The notes under the pieces are model-generated. The model saw nothing but the letters and a program-made list of their open reading frames with translations. It had not been told where the DNA came from and ran no database searches. This document shows, piece after piece, positions 11,680-23,639 of a DNA stretch of 64,000 nucleotides. The DNA is from Homalodisca vitripennis. Its lineage: Eukaryota; Arthropoda; Insecta; Hemiptera; Cicadellidae. The stretch covers positions 23,063 to 87,062 of the forward strand of contig NW_025777470.1 of NCBI RefSeq assembly GCF_021130785.1. Direction: 5' to 3'. Position numbers and translations under genes: made by a program. The first letter of the stretch is position 1, and each line of letters opens with the position of its first letter.

Positions 11680-12185
11680 TGATAGGACAACAACAGCGCA
11701 ACATTCAGCACATATCAACAAGGAGCTTACACGGAGGTCTAATTGGTGGGATCTCCAATTAGTTGATACTGAGTAAATTAGCAAATATCGTGTAACACGC
11801 ATTCAATTACTAAACAGACAACTTAGCACGCTGACGGAGCACATAATCAACATGGAGCTTACACGGAGTTTTGATCTCTAATCAGCTGGTGCTGATTAAA
11901 GTACCAAATATGGTTTAATACGCAATTAATAATGGAAAATACAACGTCCACGTACCATATTCTGCACCATGGAGCTTACACGTAGGTCTGATAGGTGGGA
12001 TCTCTAATCAGATAGTGCTGAGCAATCTACCAAATGTAGTTTAACAATCATTGAATTACTGAACAGACACCGTAATCGTACCATATTCAGCACATAGGCA
12101 ACAAGGAGCTTACATGGTTGTTCTGATTGAATGGATCTCCATTAGCTGGCGGTAACTGATGGTTTCATTTGCCAATTTCAATCTT
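11680..12185 (+). repeat. Lambda array 1: four ~125-bp hairpin repeats
   Basis: Four tandem copies of a unit carrying AAGGAGCTTACACGGAGG, followed by an inverted repeat and then TGGTGCTGA. Hairpin 1 pairs CTAATTGG (11739-11746) with CCAATTAG (11755-11762) around loop TGGGATCT. The others are at 11870-11890 (left arm damaged), 11988-12011 and 12123-12145. Compared with the CTGATTGG/CCAATCAG form in other copies, hairpin 1 has a paired G-C to A-T change that keeps the stem. Both arms are also CCAAT boxes. The function may be a structured RNA or paired NF-Y-type sites. Confidence 0.75.
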
Positions 12186-12239
12186 ACCGTCAAAATGACT
12201 GTTTTTTGATTACATAATATTTATTAATATTAAATTATA

Positions 12240-12770
12240 TATGCCAATGCTAACCAGTGGTGTATTATTATCTATTATATCATTTAACGACAGAGGAAAC
12301 TGGTTATATAGTAACAATTAATTTTCAATGGCTAATTGGCTATGAACTCATAACATGTTTGCTTATTGTTGAATCACAATGGTGTGTAATCGTATTACTA
12401 CTTTATGTACAAATACATGTTGATCAATACGTATCGAAGTAAAACTGCCGTGTTGTAAGAGGAGCTAAAGTTTTAAAAGAAACTCTTACTTACAATTTGT
12501 CCATGCATTTGAAATCATTTTTGCTACCGTAAATTGATTTTATTCGGATATAAAATTTGCAATAAAGGAGAATTATAAAAATAGTATCGAAGGTTTAACT
12601 TAACTAACATTCGTGTAGGATTATCCAATACTGTGTCATGATAAAGAGAATCCAAAAACATTGAGAGTCATCATACATTCAGATGCAATCCTTGATATGT
12701 CAAGCAAACACTTAAACGTAGAGGAAGGTTTGGTCTGAACAGTCACTATCATGTTTATATTGAATATAGG
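12240..12770 (+). repeat. Mu block, copy 1
   Basis: Recurs after lambda: 15050-15420, 37440-37860, 38340-38480, 39350-39550 and 60650-61340. Shared motifs are GTGTTGTAAGAG-like, CATGCATTT-like and, near the end, ACATTGAG and CAGATGCAATC. The 61-codon frame here is broken in the other copies. Confidence 0.6.
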
Positions 12771-13079
12771 GTTTGGATGCAAAATTTAATTTTTTCATAG
12801 CTATGAGATTTGATAAAAATTATGCATTTTCATTCTTTTACAGTATTCCATTTGATAATCTTAATTTATATTCATTTTAATACTTAAATATTTTCCGTTT
12901 AACCTAAAATTAAGCGATATTAACATGTGTTATAATAATAACTATTATTACCCTAGTTTAGATAGTAAATATCAACAATGTTAGGAGCTCTCTTACAATA
13001 TTTAATTTTGTGAACTAAAATAATTAGATACGGAGAATTAGTTAAAAGGTAGTATATTTGTTGTAGTAATAAACATTAA
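12771..13079. other. AT-rich spacer
   Basis: Nothing recognised. AT-rich sequence between mu and nu. Confidence 0.6.
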
Positions 13080-13360
13080 AATAGTAATAGGTCTATGTGA
13101 TACTGGTGTAACGCCCGTTGTTAGTTCATAATTCTTTTCAATATGTCAATCTTTGACATGCCTTCACACGCAGTAGATTACGTCATTTGACATAATTGGC
13201 TGATTAAAAAAAGCCTATCAATCAAGAGGCTGGGAAAAGTTTGTTGAGGCTAGTCTTCACTCTGTATATCTGCCCACACTATATCTCTGTCTGTATATCT
13301 GTGCATCAGTCAGTTTCCCCAGACTAGCTCTTATACGCTCGTCTATTCGAGGTGAACTAG
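13080..13360 (+). repeat. Nu island, copy 1
   Basis: Matches 39780-40030 and 61670-61900. All copies have AGCCTATCA, followed by CTGTCTGTATAT-like pyrimidine-rich sequence, then AGTCAGTTT and GCTCGT/GCTCATTAG-like sequence. It is GC-richer than its flanks and shares no reading frame. Confidence 0.65.
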
Positions 13361-13799
13361 GGTATTTTTTTAATTCCTGTTAATCTTTCACTGCTAAATA
13401 TACACAACTTTATTTAAATTTTCTTACCATAAATGATGGTAAATATCTTTTTTATTTATCGATATTTTGTTATTTTTGTATTACTTAAAGTGACAATGGA
13501 AATATTTTTTAAAGTGACCTATACTAATAAAAAATACTGCAAAACAGTATGTTATTTTTCTGCCATGTATCAGAGGATCCACGTTTGCAGTATAGGTATT
13601 AAGTTTAATATTGAATTAAAAATTGGATTTTTTTTGATATTTATTAATCTTTCACTACAGAAACTTAGACTTTTGAATTTGCCCAAATTAATTCTAAAAC
13701 CTACGATTATTTTTTCATAGTTACCGTTAGTTTATAATTTATATTCATTATAGAGATGTTTCCTAACTATATATACTGCATATAAAATATAACAATTAA

Positions 13800-13804
<5 letters not shown>
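13361..13804. other. AT-rich spacer
   Basis: AT-rich sequence before the microsatellite. A 95-codon frame at 13433-13720 is rich in Phe, Ile, Lys and Leu as expected from base composition and is not supported. Confidence 0.6.

Positions 13805-13872
<68 letters not shown>
13805..13872. repeat. (AT)n microsatellite
   Basis: About 68 bases of uninterrupted AT dinucleotides. Confidence 0.95.
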
Positions 13873-13874
<2 letters not shown>

Positions 13875-13889
13875 ATATATGCTTTTACA

Positions 13890-14290
13890 TATTTGTAAAA
13901 CTAATATGAAAATACTTCATTAGAAGATTGAATTGATTTGAGACAGTTTTCTGTTCATAATTAATGTTAAACTTTACCTGTAATTTAAAATCGTAGCAAC
14001 AGATGCATTGCCGTCAAATGACGATTTCTCTAAGTGACATTTATATTTATATCCACCATGAAACTAATCATTTTAAATAAGAAGACGATTAACTAGAAAA
14101 AGGCCAAGATAGAATGAAAACGTATAGTTTATAGTATTGTAAGCGAAAGCTCGGTGTACCATTTAAAGTACTAATGATCATTCTTTCTCTGTAATTAATT
14201 TATTTTTTGGAACAAGTAGTTACTAGGTTGCCTTAATCACAATTCTAAAATAAAACGCACATAAGTCATGTCATAACAAAATAAAAACAT
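13890..14290 (+). repeat. Kappa block, copy 2
   Basis: Second kappa in unit 1, with the shared AACAGATG, ATTTATATTTATATC-like and CATGAAACTA segments. With the following lambda and mu blocks it forms an internal duplication of 10.9-12.8 kb. Confidence 0.6.
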
Positions 14291-14639
14291 AAACTGCCGA
14301 TTTTCTTACAATACTGATTTGCTTCCATATAAAGCACGTATCTGCGTTTTAATATTAACTCTTTCCTGATTTTATTAATAAGTAATATATTTCATTTTTA
14401 TAACGTGATAAATCATTCACTTTTTCGGTTTAATAATAGCTGACTATTTAAATGTTTACCATTATCCATACCTACCGTGGTACGGAAGCAAATAATAATA
14501 TCAGTGTGTTTTTTTACCGTTATTAAGATTGCAGTAGTGCATTGAATGTATCTCATGACTAAAATTAATTTCAAATGCTAGTGAAGAGTTTTACAAAATA
14601 ATTATCGAATTACTATTTAACTGATTTTGGAAATATTTA

Positions 14640-15010
14640 AATTCAAACAGAATTGATGTATTGATAACTATATTTGGTAGATGAAAGTAATGGAACATTA
14701 TCTAAAAGCGATCTAAATATTTACGTGGCCAAAAGAATCAACTTATGTGGTTCACGTTCCAAAGATGTAATAATTGGTCAAGAGGTCTGATTGGAAGCAT
14801 CTCAAATCAGCTAGTGATTATTGATGACCTCATTTTCTAACGGAATTTAAACTCTAAAACTACAAACTATGCTGTGGCAGAGAGTAATTTACTAAACAGA
14901 CAAAGTCAGCGTGCTAGATTAAGCACTTAATCAACAAGTCTGATTGGAAGGATCTCCTGTCATCTGGTGATTATTTATGACCTCATTTGCCAATGGCATT
15001 TCAAGTTTAA
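14640..15010 (+). repeat. Lambda array 2: two hairpin repeats
   Basis: Hairpin at 14787-14810 (CTGATTGG pairing with CAAATCAG, one mismatch) and at 14940-14962 (CTGATTGG with a decayed right arm). Each is followed by TGGTGATT-like sequence and GACCTCATTT. The inter-hairpin segment keeps AAACAGACAAAGTCAGCG, as in the other arrays. Confidence 0.7.
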
Positions 15011-15049
15011 CAATGATTTTTTTCATTGCTTGATATTTATGAACAATGA

Positions 15050-15420
15050 ATGATCAAGTGCTCAACTATTCGGTGGTGTTTTATTACTAAATATAATGTA
15101 TAACTCTTTAGTGATGGATAATAACTATTCAAAAAAAGTTTCCTTTCAACTCTTTTTTATGAATCGAGCATAGAAAACTGTTTAGAGTAACACTGAGTTT
15201 TCAATGGTTAATTTGCAAATGATTCATAAGATGTTTCCTTATTGCTGAATCATAACGTTAGTTTCAATGTATTACAACTTCGCGTGGAAATATCGATAAA
15301 TGCCCCATACAAGAGTAAAACTGGTGTGTTGTAAAAGCAAATTAATTACAAAGAAATTAGTAGGTACATTTGTATTTGGTATTTTAAAATGTCATTTCAT
15401 AAATACGGAGAATACTAATA
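15050..15420 (+). repeat. Mu block, copy 2
   Basis: Shares GAGTAAAACTGGTGTGTTGT-type sequence and the GGTGGTGTTTTATTACTA-like start with 37440-37740. Non-coding. Confidence 0.55.
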
Positions 15421-15879
15421 TCAATTTTAAAATGTCTAAATTGTGTGGTTTTTATGAATGTTGAGCGTTTAAATACTAATTACAATATCACCCATCCCTG
15501 GTTAAAAAAAATTGGGTATATGTTTCCAAGGTTTTTAATAACATGTCATATTGGTTAATAATTATAAATACAAAATTGTATTAATACATTGTCGATTTAA
15601 TAATGGTTGCAATTTTGATGTTAGAAATTATAGGTTATTAAGAAGTTAATTTTAATTTATCCATTTAGTAGAATTTGTTTTTTTTTAAGTTTATCAATTA
15701 TTATTTCTAAGGTGTTTAGTTCCTGAATGAACTATAAGTTTGTTATTACTCATTCTGTATTATTATTGAGTAAAGTTAAATATTCCAATATATAAATAAT
15801 TTTGTTCTTTTAGGTATTTTATTGACACTTTAATTATTTTAAGGTTAAGGTCTTAATTAAAATAATGGTAAAATCATAA

Positions 15880-16460
15880 TAAGAGTTTTTGCAGATAAAC
15901 AGTAATACTTACCTGTTTCTGATAAAACAATATATTACTCCACCCGAACCGATGGGGTTTTTATAATTTTTAAATGTTAAAAAGTTATTCGTTATAAGAT
16001 TGAATCATCTTTATTCATTAATATAATTTTAATGCAAGAACCAAAGATATAAAATAATTGTATAACAAACTTGCAGGTGATTTGAGTTATGCTTACTTGA
16101 AAGCAACTATGCATAAGTTAATGTTTATCTAAAGTGACGCATTAAACAAGTTATTTGAAGCGCCTAAAATTCCCAGCTCTTCCTACTTTAATTAACCGTT
16201 ATTAGAAATATCATGCGTATTTTCACTAACGGATGGTTTGTAGCTCTTTTTAATTATTCATTCTTTATTCAAATTAACAATTTAAACCCATTATAAAGCT
16301 ATTATCAATGTGCTCTTCAAAGTGCCTTTGTTGAAAAATAGCTGTGAAATTTTATAAATTCTAATTTTATATTTTGTTTATAGTTACTGCAAATAAATAT
16401 TTACCCCCATTTAAATGTTGATGTGAACTTATTCATTGAGATATAAAAACTTAACACAGT
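15880..16460 (+). repeat. Xi block, copy 1
   Basis: Matches about 47100-47750. Shared segments include TTATGCTTACT, CAGCTCT, TTAACCG and ATTTACCCCC/TTTACTCC-like sequence ahead of a TTCATT segment. It lies directly upstream of omicron in both units. Confidence 0.6.
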
Positions 16461-17039
16461 GTAGATTCGTAGTTAATATTATTTAAAAAATAAACAAATT
16501 AATGCAAATCATAAGCATATGATTTATTATTTTTCAATATTTAAAGTACATATAAACTGTTTTGTAATGTCATTACACCTAAAATACAACCTATTACCAG
16601 TTCCATCTTTATTGATGTCAGTTTCATTAAACGATAAAAATGAGAGTATGTACATTATTGTGGTTTTTAGTGTAAGGGGTCACATGACTATATACTTATA
16701 AGTATAGAACCTTAAAGTATAACTTACAGACCTTTGTGTATTCTTACCACCAATATATCTATTTTAAGAAGTTCCTACAGTAATATACGATCTAAAACGT
16801 TTATATAAAAAGCGTTTTATTATGTATTCATATATATGGACTCTAATGTTATTTTTTTTAAACAGCAATGGAATTATGCTGAACTAATTAACTAATGTAC
16901 AGTAATTTTATTATTATTTAACACCAAACTACAAAAAAATATTATATTTAATGTAACGTAATTATAAACTTAACAAAATCTTTGTACGTACTTGGTTTAA
17001 ACATGTGAATATTTCAATAGAGCAACGTGGTATTATGTT
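16461..17039. other. AT-rich spacer
   Basis: Nothing recognised. The 60-codon frame at 16519-16701 is not kept in unit 2. Confidence 0.6.
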
Positions 17040-17480
17040 TACTTGTACCTAATTTACATTAATTTTAGTAATATTTTATACACAGTACTACTTATTTATA
17101 TAGGGCATTATAAACACGTCAATATTTTCCTAAAAAAAGAAAAAAGTAGTTAATGTCAAGCGTACGTTTGTTTTTCAGCGTGTTGAAGTAGGGACACTTC
17201 AGTAGCTTTTAAACAGGTGTCTGTCGCCTCTAGTGCTCGTTGCTCGACCCTTTGTGGTGGTCCTTACGTCCTCGGTGTCCTGTTATCCTGATCCTTTGTT
17301 TCTTGACGGTGTTGCTGTATAAATACTTCTTGTAGTACATGTGTACTATTCAAATTATCTTCTCCTTTCATTTTGAAAATACTTTCATCAAAAAGATGTC
17401 ATCGTTATTTCTAAACGAATTTGTAATATTATAATAAAGGGTTGAGAAGTACATGTTAGTCCTCAGCATAAAAGTGTAAA
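17040..17480 (+). repeat. Omicron island, copy 1
   Basis: Matches 47890-48110 and 48440-48700. The GC-rich core (17175-17330) shares CACTTCAGTAGCTTTTAAAC-type sequence, GTGTCTGTCGCCTCT, GGTGTCCTGT and GTTGCTGTATAAATACTTCT. The distal part (17400-17480, with AATATTATAATAAAGG) matches 48750-48880. Frames differ between copies by indels, so it is not coding. Confidence 0.75.
17318..17325 (+). promoter_or_regulatory. Conserved TATAAATA box, omicron copy 1
   Basis: TATAAATA preceded by GTTGCTG and followed by CTTCT. The box and its immediate flanks are unchanged in all three omicron copies. It sits at the downstream edge of a conserved GC-richer island, as a core promoter would. A start site about 30 bp downstream is inference. 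Confidence 0.4.
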
Positions 17481-17734
17481 TACACTATTTTCATCTATCT
17501 TACACTATCTTATAGTTTTGTTAAAGCTGCATCATTAATTAAACTTTTTGCACTCTATGGTTTGAATGTGATGAATGTTTGTATTGTAGGCGATGTAATT
17601 ACTTTGTTATTTATTTTTCATTGTTTCGGGGTTCTACGATTGATATGTGCATGAATTTAACACCAACAGTTTTCAATTATTAAAATAAAAAAATTATGGT
17701 TGCCTGTAAAGTCGGTTTTACGGGCGAAGATTTT

Positions 17735-18509
17735 ACGTGACAACGTCTTATTCTCGGTATAATATTTATTGATATGAATATTATTAAATTGCACAATAGG
17801 AACAAGGAATTGAATGAAAATAAGAATTGCACAAATTTTAACTATAGAAATATATTTTGTTTACTAAAACATTGTACATAATTTGAAATTAATTAAAATT
17901 TGTTATTGTAAATGGTAAAGTTGAATAAAACATTTACTAAAATTGGAATTTGAAATTCTTGCTAAACACAGTTAAATTCTAACTCCGCGCGTGGTGATTG
18001 GTCGGTTTAGTTCGTTTGTTTGGTCGCACTGTTATGACAGGTTAGAGGTTATAATTTGTTATTTTAAATGTTTGACTAGCAATACGCGCTGTTTCTTCTC
18101 AATCGAATGAATTACGATTGATTGCAGAGTGATTTAAACTAATAATTTACTTAACACTATCAACATTTGTCAATAGTATGACATAACCTATAAACACAGT
18201 TTCTCAACTTTTGTGTCAATCAATCTAACAATTAATCAATCAATCATAGTTTACGATAATGAAATATCAGTGTACAATTATTTTACCTTTATTGTTGTAG
18301 TTGTTGTAAATGACGAATCTAAGCACTCCACATTTTCACGAATAAACATAGTTATCTGCTTTATCCCGTGCGGCGGACCCACAGTTATCTGCTTTATCCC
18401 GTCGGATCCCGTGCGGCGGACCCACGGGACGGGCATCGTAACGTTACTGGGCGTTACACTTTTTCATGAGTGACTCCGAGCCGCAACCTAATTTAAGACG
18501 TTGTCACGT
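17735..18509. mobile_element. Inverted-repeat element with GC-rich interior
   Basis: ACGTGACAACGTCTTA at 17735-17750 is repeated in inverse at 18494-18509, enclosing 775 bp. The interior has a GC-rich tract (18350-18450) with direct repeats of TTATCTGCTTTATCCCGT and of GTGCGGCGGACCCAC, and a CCAAT-type site (GATTGGTC, near 18000). The insertion abuts alpha copy 2, which is truncated on that side. It fits a non-autonomous DNA transposon or MITE, but no flanking duplication was identified and the family is not recognised. Confidence 0.5.
18350..18432 (+). repeat. GC-rich direct repeats
   Basis: Two copies each of TTATCTGCTTTATCCCGT and GTGCGGCGGACCCAC in interleaved order, inside the inverted-repeat element. 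The GC content is strikingly higher than that of the neighbourhood. Confidence 0.8.
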
Positions 18510-18511
18510 CA

Positions 18512-19700
18512 ATATTCGACTGTAAGAAAGTGTAAAAAGTATAGAACGCAATCCATTCCCACATAGTTATAGATTAGTCCTGAGTAAATATGTTTTTGCT
18601 CAAACACCACGTGCCCATTACTGAAATATCTGTCCGTTACCCTTAGTTACTTATTTATTACAAACGGACATACTTAGAAATGAAGCTTCTAATTAACTGA
18701 AACTGAAATCTAAGTTTTAGTGCCTACTTGACATGCTAATAATAATTGTATTCATGTATGGTTTGGATATGATGGAATTTTTAAATATTAGAAATTGGTA
18801 TACATGTATTTTCCGTTGTATAATCGATATTTTACAAAATAAAGTAACTTAAAAAATGCATTTACAATTCAATAGCTCTATGTAAAAAGGCATAGCCCTG
18901 ACTTTCTACTCACTCATTCATCACTAACTAAGCAACTTCTGATATTACTTCAAGTTTAAATTTGGCAGATTTATGTTTCATGACTGACATATAAAAATAA
19001 AATCTTTTCATAAAGATAAATCATCCATGGGTATTAAGGGTGATGTTCCAATTTAAAAATTATTGAAGATATAACTTTAATTCCGACCATAAGGAAAAAA
19101 GTACACTTAATCATGAAAGTTACCAAACCGGAACCTACTGTATCTCAAAAGTCTAACATTTTTTCTGGGTTTCTTGTAGTACTTCCCGATTGGTATCTGA
19201 GTATAATGGTTAGGCCTGTTAGTGCTTCATTGTGTAAGCACTCAAGAAGTAACATTATCTATTATCTAAGTGTGCACTACTAGGTAATACTCGTATGCAA
19301 GTTCACTTAATTAGTTTGTGGAATGTTTAGTGATCTTGTAAATCTAATGAGTCATTTACTTTAAATAACTTGTTTCTGTAACAGTTTTATGAGTTTTATT
19401 AAAGAACGAAATCTTAATAAATAATAAAATTATTTCGTTCACTAACAACTACCGCAGAGAAGTTTAGAGGCTCAAAATATTATTATTAAAAACATTTTAC
19501 TTAACGTGTAAGATCAGACTTCTTTTTCTATTGTACCTCTTTCACTCTAACAAGGTCTTCTACCCTGTCAAACTTCTAATGCAGTCACGCACCCTTCTGT
19601 CTGTCTGTAGTCTTTACCAATCAGCTTTGTGTCCTAAATAGTTACGTGTCTTGTGATTACGGAAAAACCTATTGTATTTCATGCTTTTATTTTGGTGTAA
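18512..19700 (+). repeat. Alpha block, copy 2
   Basis: A more diverged alpha. The core 19185-19290 and the GC-richer island 19545-19665 (CTGTCTGTAGTC, ACCAATCAGCTTTGTGTCCT) match copies 1 and 4. Many small indels separate it from them. Confidence 0.75.
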
Positions 19701-20959
19701 TTTTATACTATTAGCATCAGTATCACAATGCAGAATAATTACTATTACATGGTTAATATATCAACTTTAAACGACAATTTTAGTAGGCCATGAAATATTC
19801 AAGAAAATTTTTTGCACAATTGAACTATGATCATCATGTAACATTTAATGTATGTATACTATTTGGTTTATAAAAATGCCTACCGAGTTTAATGTAAAAA
19901 ATATATGTCTGTATTATTTCGTGTTTGACATACAATTATTTAAAAATGTATGTACAGAATGAATTAATAAAGCAATAATACAAATTTTTTAAAAGTTCAT
20001 AAATTTTATAGAGTGAAAACCTATTAATGTAATGACGAGGTACGGACTAAGCCTTAGAATATTTTGAAAGCTCTTTGAAATATTCTATATTATTTATATT
20101 TTTAATACGCAATATTTATACGACTTCAGTAAACAATATGCTTTCGTCACAACTCATCTAGGTTACTATTATGATAATGATTCCCAAAATTCCATTAATA
20201 ATTGTTTTGAACATTGATATTTACACATGTTAAAATTTTTAGAAATTTTTTCTTTAATCAAATTTAAAATTAGAAAAGTATGAAATATTTAGATTCATTA
20301 ACTAATATTGTAGTTATATAAAAATATTACCGATTCCACTATTTAAAACGTATATTTTTGTGTCAAAACTCTTAAACCAATTTTACCCAACATACCTAAT
20401 CTGTTATTACACTTTGTTTTATAAACCATAACTCAAAATTGTTATTACATTTACATCCTTCCTTTATAAGTTGATAACACTGTGTATTGTAGTTCAGTGC
20501 TTTTCCCCTAAATGTTATTATAATCTTAATATTTTACTGCTATATATTGATCAAAATGTTTTATTGTGATTATGTTTGTAGTATTTAATTGCATGTAAAT
20601 AAATCATCTAGTAAAATGTGCAAAGAATACTCTTTAATTATTTTGATATTTTCCCCAACTTTTAAGATTGATCACTAAAATATTGATATGCGATCCTACG
20701 TTGACTTTAAATATAACTTAATATTGATATTAATATGTGTAAATGTATTTGAAATAATGCTAGTTCTTCTATTAAACCATAATGGTAACCTTTATCTTTA
20801 GAACTAGATAGTATCTACATTTAGACTTGTTTTTTAAAGTTTAGCTCTATTTACAAATTTCCGTTTTACAGAGTATAACTTGTTAAAAGAAGAAAGTTTT
20901 ATCCCACCACCGCCTTATTATTTAAAATAAAAAAACAATAAATATTAAGAATCCTTAAA
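19701..20959. other. AT-rich spacer
   Basis: Nothing recognised on either strand. Confidence 0.6.
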
Positions 20960-22340
20960 CAGGTTATATAGTAGTTCTTGAAATCCAAACGCATTTACAT
21001 TATGTATAAATCAGTCTGATAGTGAAATTCATTTCTTATTCACTGATCATAACTCTCAGATCACCAAACCTCAATTCCGATGTTAATTTAGTTGATAAAC
21101 TTACATTTGGGCTACGGCATATAATGTGGAAATTTATCATGGAATCTTTGGTAATTCTTATTTTTTAAGTTGAGAAATATCAAATAACTCGCTATATTAA
21201 ATATAACTACCACATTATACATACAGTGATTACTTAAAGGATATGAAGAGAATTCTAAGCGTCTTCAAATACAATTTTTGGAACCAAAGACTGGCATAGG
21301 CTGGTATTTTAATTTTAAAATAAATAGCATCATTATTGCAATAGTAATTGCGAATATATCAAGATATAATAATTTTATGCGTACTAAAAGATACAAATAC
21401 ACTATATGTGTGTCGACTTTAGCTTTGACCAACAGAGCGAGGAGGATTGTCAAAATATATAAACCAAATAAACTGTTCGTTCAACAAGACAATGAATCGT
21501 CAAATATTTTCCTTCTCTCGGATTTCAACATCAAATCCCTCCGGATAAGTCAATGTACGACGTATATAATACGATACTTTGTTCTTTGTTACAGTCTGCT
21601 ACAAGACCTTTGACAACTTACACTTTTATTATTATAAATTAGTTGGAGAGTTTAGTTATGAACAAGCGTAAAAAACGAACTAAAAAGACCCTATAAAATT
21701 TTATGCTCTACAATACCATATATCTAAAAAAACCTTAATTTTGATGTTTCGTAGAATGTGAATATCACATACAAAAGTTTTAATTACTCATAAAATTTAA
21801 CTCTTCATTATGTCTATATTTATGATATAACTTAAACAAAAAACAAGGTAAAAGTACAGTAAAAACGGTTGTATGTTTTGATCCATTCATAAATACAGAA
21901 GAAGAGATGGATATGTATTGTACCAGTAAAACATATTTAAACAAATAAAACGATGAATTAAAAAATAAACTAGCACCGTAATAATAAAATAATATGTAAG
22001 CAATATAACAAATGGTTTTTCCAGTAAAGTAGAATTTTCACGCCATTAATTGATTTTGGGTATTATATTTTTTACACAAAGGAATGTATAAACAATAATT
22101 TTACATAAAAACTAGATATAGCAAAATTGAAGTAACTATTAATAACGGAACAACATGTGATAAGTAATTGTAAATTTTAGCTGTAATTTAATACCTTGCA
22201 ATAATGGGATATCCCTATAAGGGATATTAATTTCATTCCATTTTCCAAACTTTCTAATATGATATCAACAGAGACTGAAGAATAATTAATATATATATAT
22301 TCGTTGCTAAAACTCAACCTAAACCAACAAAAAAAAACCT
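20960..22340 (+). repeat. Beta block, copy 2
   Basis: Matches 3230-4700 and 49600-50900. The 21425-21615 core retains an open frame reading RRIVKIYKPNKLFVQ, then NESSNIFLLS, FNIKSLRI and CTTY, shared almost residue for residue with copy 3. It may be a decayed or short coding exon or chance. The end contains the small perfect stem at 22209-22227. Confidence 0.7.
22209..22227. repeat. Small hairpin in beta
   Basis: ATATCCCT pairs with AGGGATAT around loop ATA. The equivalent in unit 3 (50751-50769) has a changed but still perfectly paired stem. Confidence 0.6.
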
Positions 22341-23639
22341 AGATTGACTAAACCGAACAAGCTTTTATAGGAAAATAACATTAGCCGACATTTCAAAGAC
22401 CCGTAGAAAATAAACCTTTGTTTGGGCTTTTAGCATTACGTAAGCATCAAAGTACTTTAAGGTCATGAAAATTATAAAAATGAATTTGAAGCGCACACGG
22501 GCATTGCTATTGTTTGAATGAAGTGCTTAAGTATTGTTTTTGATGCGTTCTCTTTATTATTAGCCAAATGAGCTTTGCTTACATTCTTTGATAGCTTTTT
22601 TTAACAAAATATGAACAACGTTTCTATAAAATTTTCAAGTTTATGCCTGTAGTGAATTCTAAAGTTTCCCTTTTGCAAAAGGATGAATTCATCTATTACG
22701 TAGTTTTACTAACGTGTATTGAATAATTTAAGTACACTATCGAATAATTATTTATTAATTTTACAATCGTTTGAAAAAATTACTAAGTGACTGCACACTA
22801 GTTTCACAGTAATTTATAAACTATATTGAGTACAATACTACTGTCCGGGTGCACTTTACAGAAACTAAATGCTAATAAAAGTGTTAATTGTTGCCTTAAA
22901 TGGATAATTTGGCGGCACTAAGGTTTTCTTATACTTATTATATGTTTCTCATTCACGTTATTACTATTTTAAAATGGAAATAAGGAATTACGGAACTAAT
23001 AGGAATTTTTAATGGTTGAATGTTGACGTCATTAAACATTTTTATCTTAGGATATCTTATCTCATTTATAATCTTAGGCTAAGCTACAGTGTCACTTAAT
23101 GTTATGTTATCATTTAACATTACTACAACATATAATATAAACATTATTTTATACACATTTAACATGATTTAAATATATAATACTAACATTATTTCTTACA
23201 ACATGGTTTTGGCATTCCTTCAGAAAATATTTTATTAAAATCTGTTTTTAAGCAATTTATTTTTTAAAACAATGTTATATAAGGTCCCATGTAATTATAT
23301 TGTGTGTAATGGTTCAAATTATAATACAAATTTTCTTCCCGAATTAAATTACACTTTCGCTTTGTTAGCTAAATAATACGTATTCAATTTATTTTTAATC
23401 CTCTTTTATATCTCGGCAGGATGAAAATAGTAATAAACTGGAATAGGAATCAATATAAACCGTGCAGAAATTCAATTTAGAATCTGATGAGTTTTAATTA
23501 CTGCTGTTAAATGATAAATACAGTATATATAAATACATAAATAATAAATACATTTTACGTTGGATTCATTGATAAATAAATTAGTAGTTCGTAGATTTAT
23601 TGAAACTAATCCTTAACCCGCCAAAATAAATAATCAGTT

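Larger units (their letters stand above)
1..18511 (+). repeat. Segmental repeat unit 1
   Basis: This is the first copy of a long non-coding repeat. Its blocks reappear in the same order in units 2 and 3: alpha (1-1640), beta (3230-5420), theta (10048-10200), iota (10480-10700), kappa (10930-11400), lambda (11680-12185), mu (12240-12770), nu (13080-13360), a second kappa-lambda-mu (13890-15420), xi (15880-16460) and omicron (17040-17480). It lacks the gamma-delta-epsilon inverted repeat of the other units; a segment with no match elsewhere in the window (about 5.6-9.9 kb) occupies that place. No coding sequence is supported. The matches were found by eye, so block edges are approximate. Confidence 0.75.

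Noticed and set aside
11680..12185. CRISPR-like array of repeats
   Set aside because: The repeated unit is about 125 bp, diverged and palindromic in part, in a eukaryotic context; there are no regular unique spacers and no cas genes.
22430..22640. C/D-box snoRNA in gamma or delta
   Set aside because: CTGA and TGATG-like strings occur, but no properly spaced C and D boxes with a closing stem were found.
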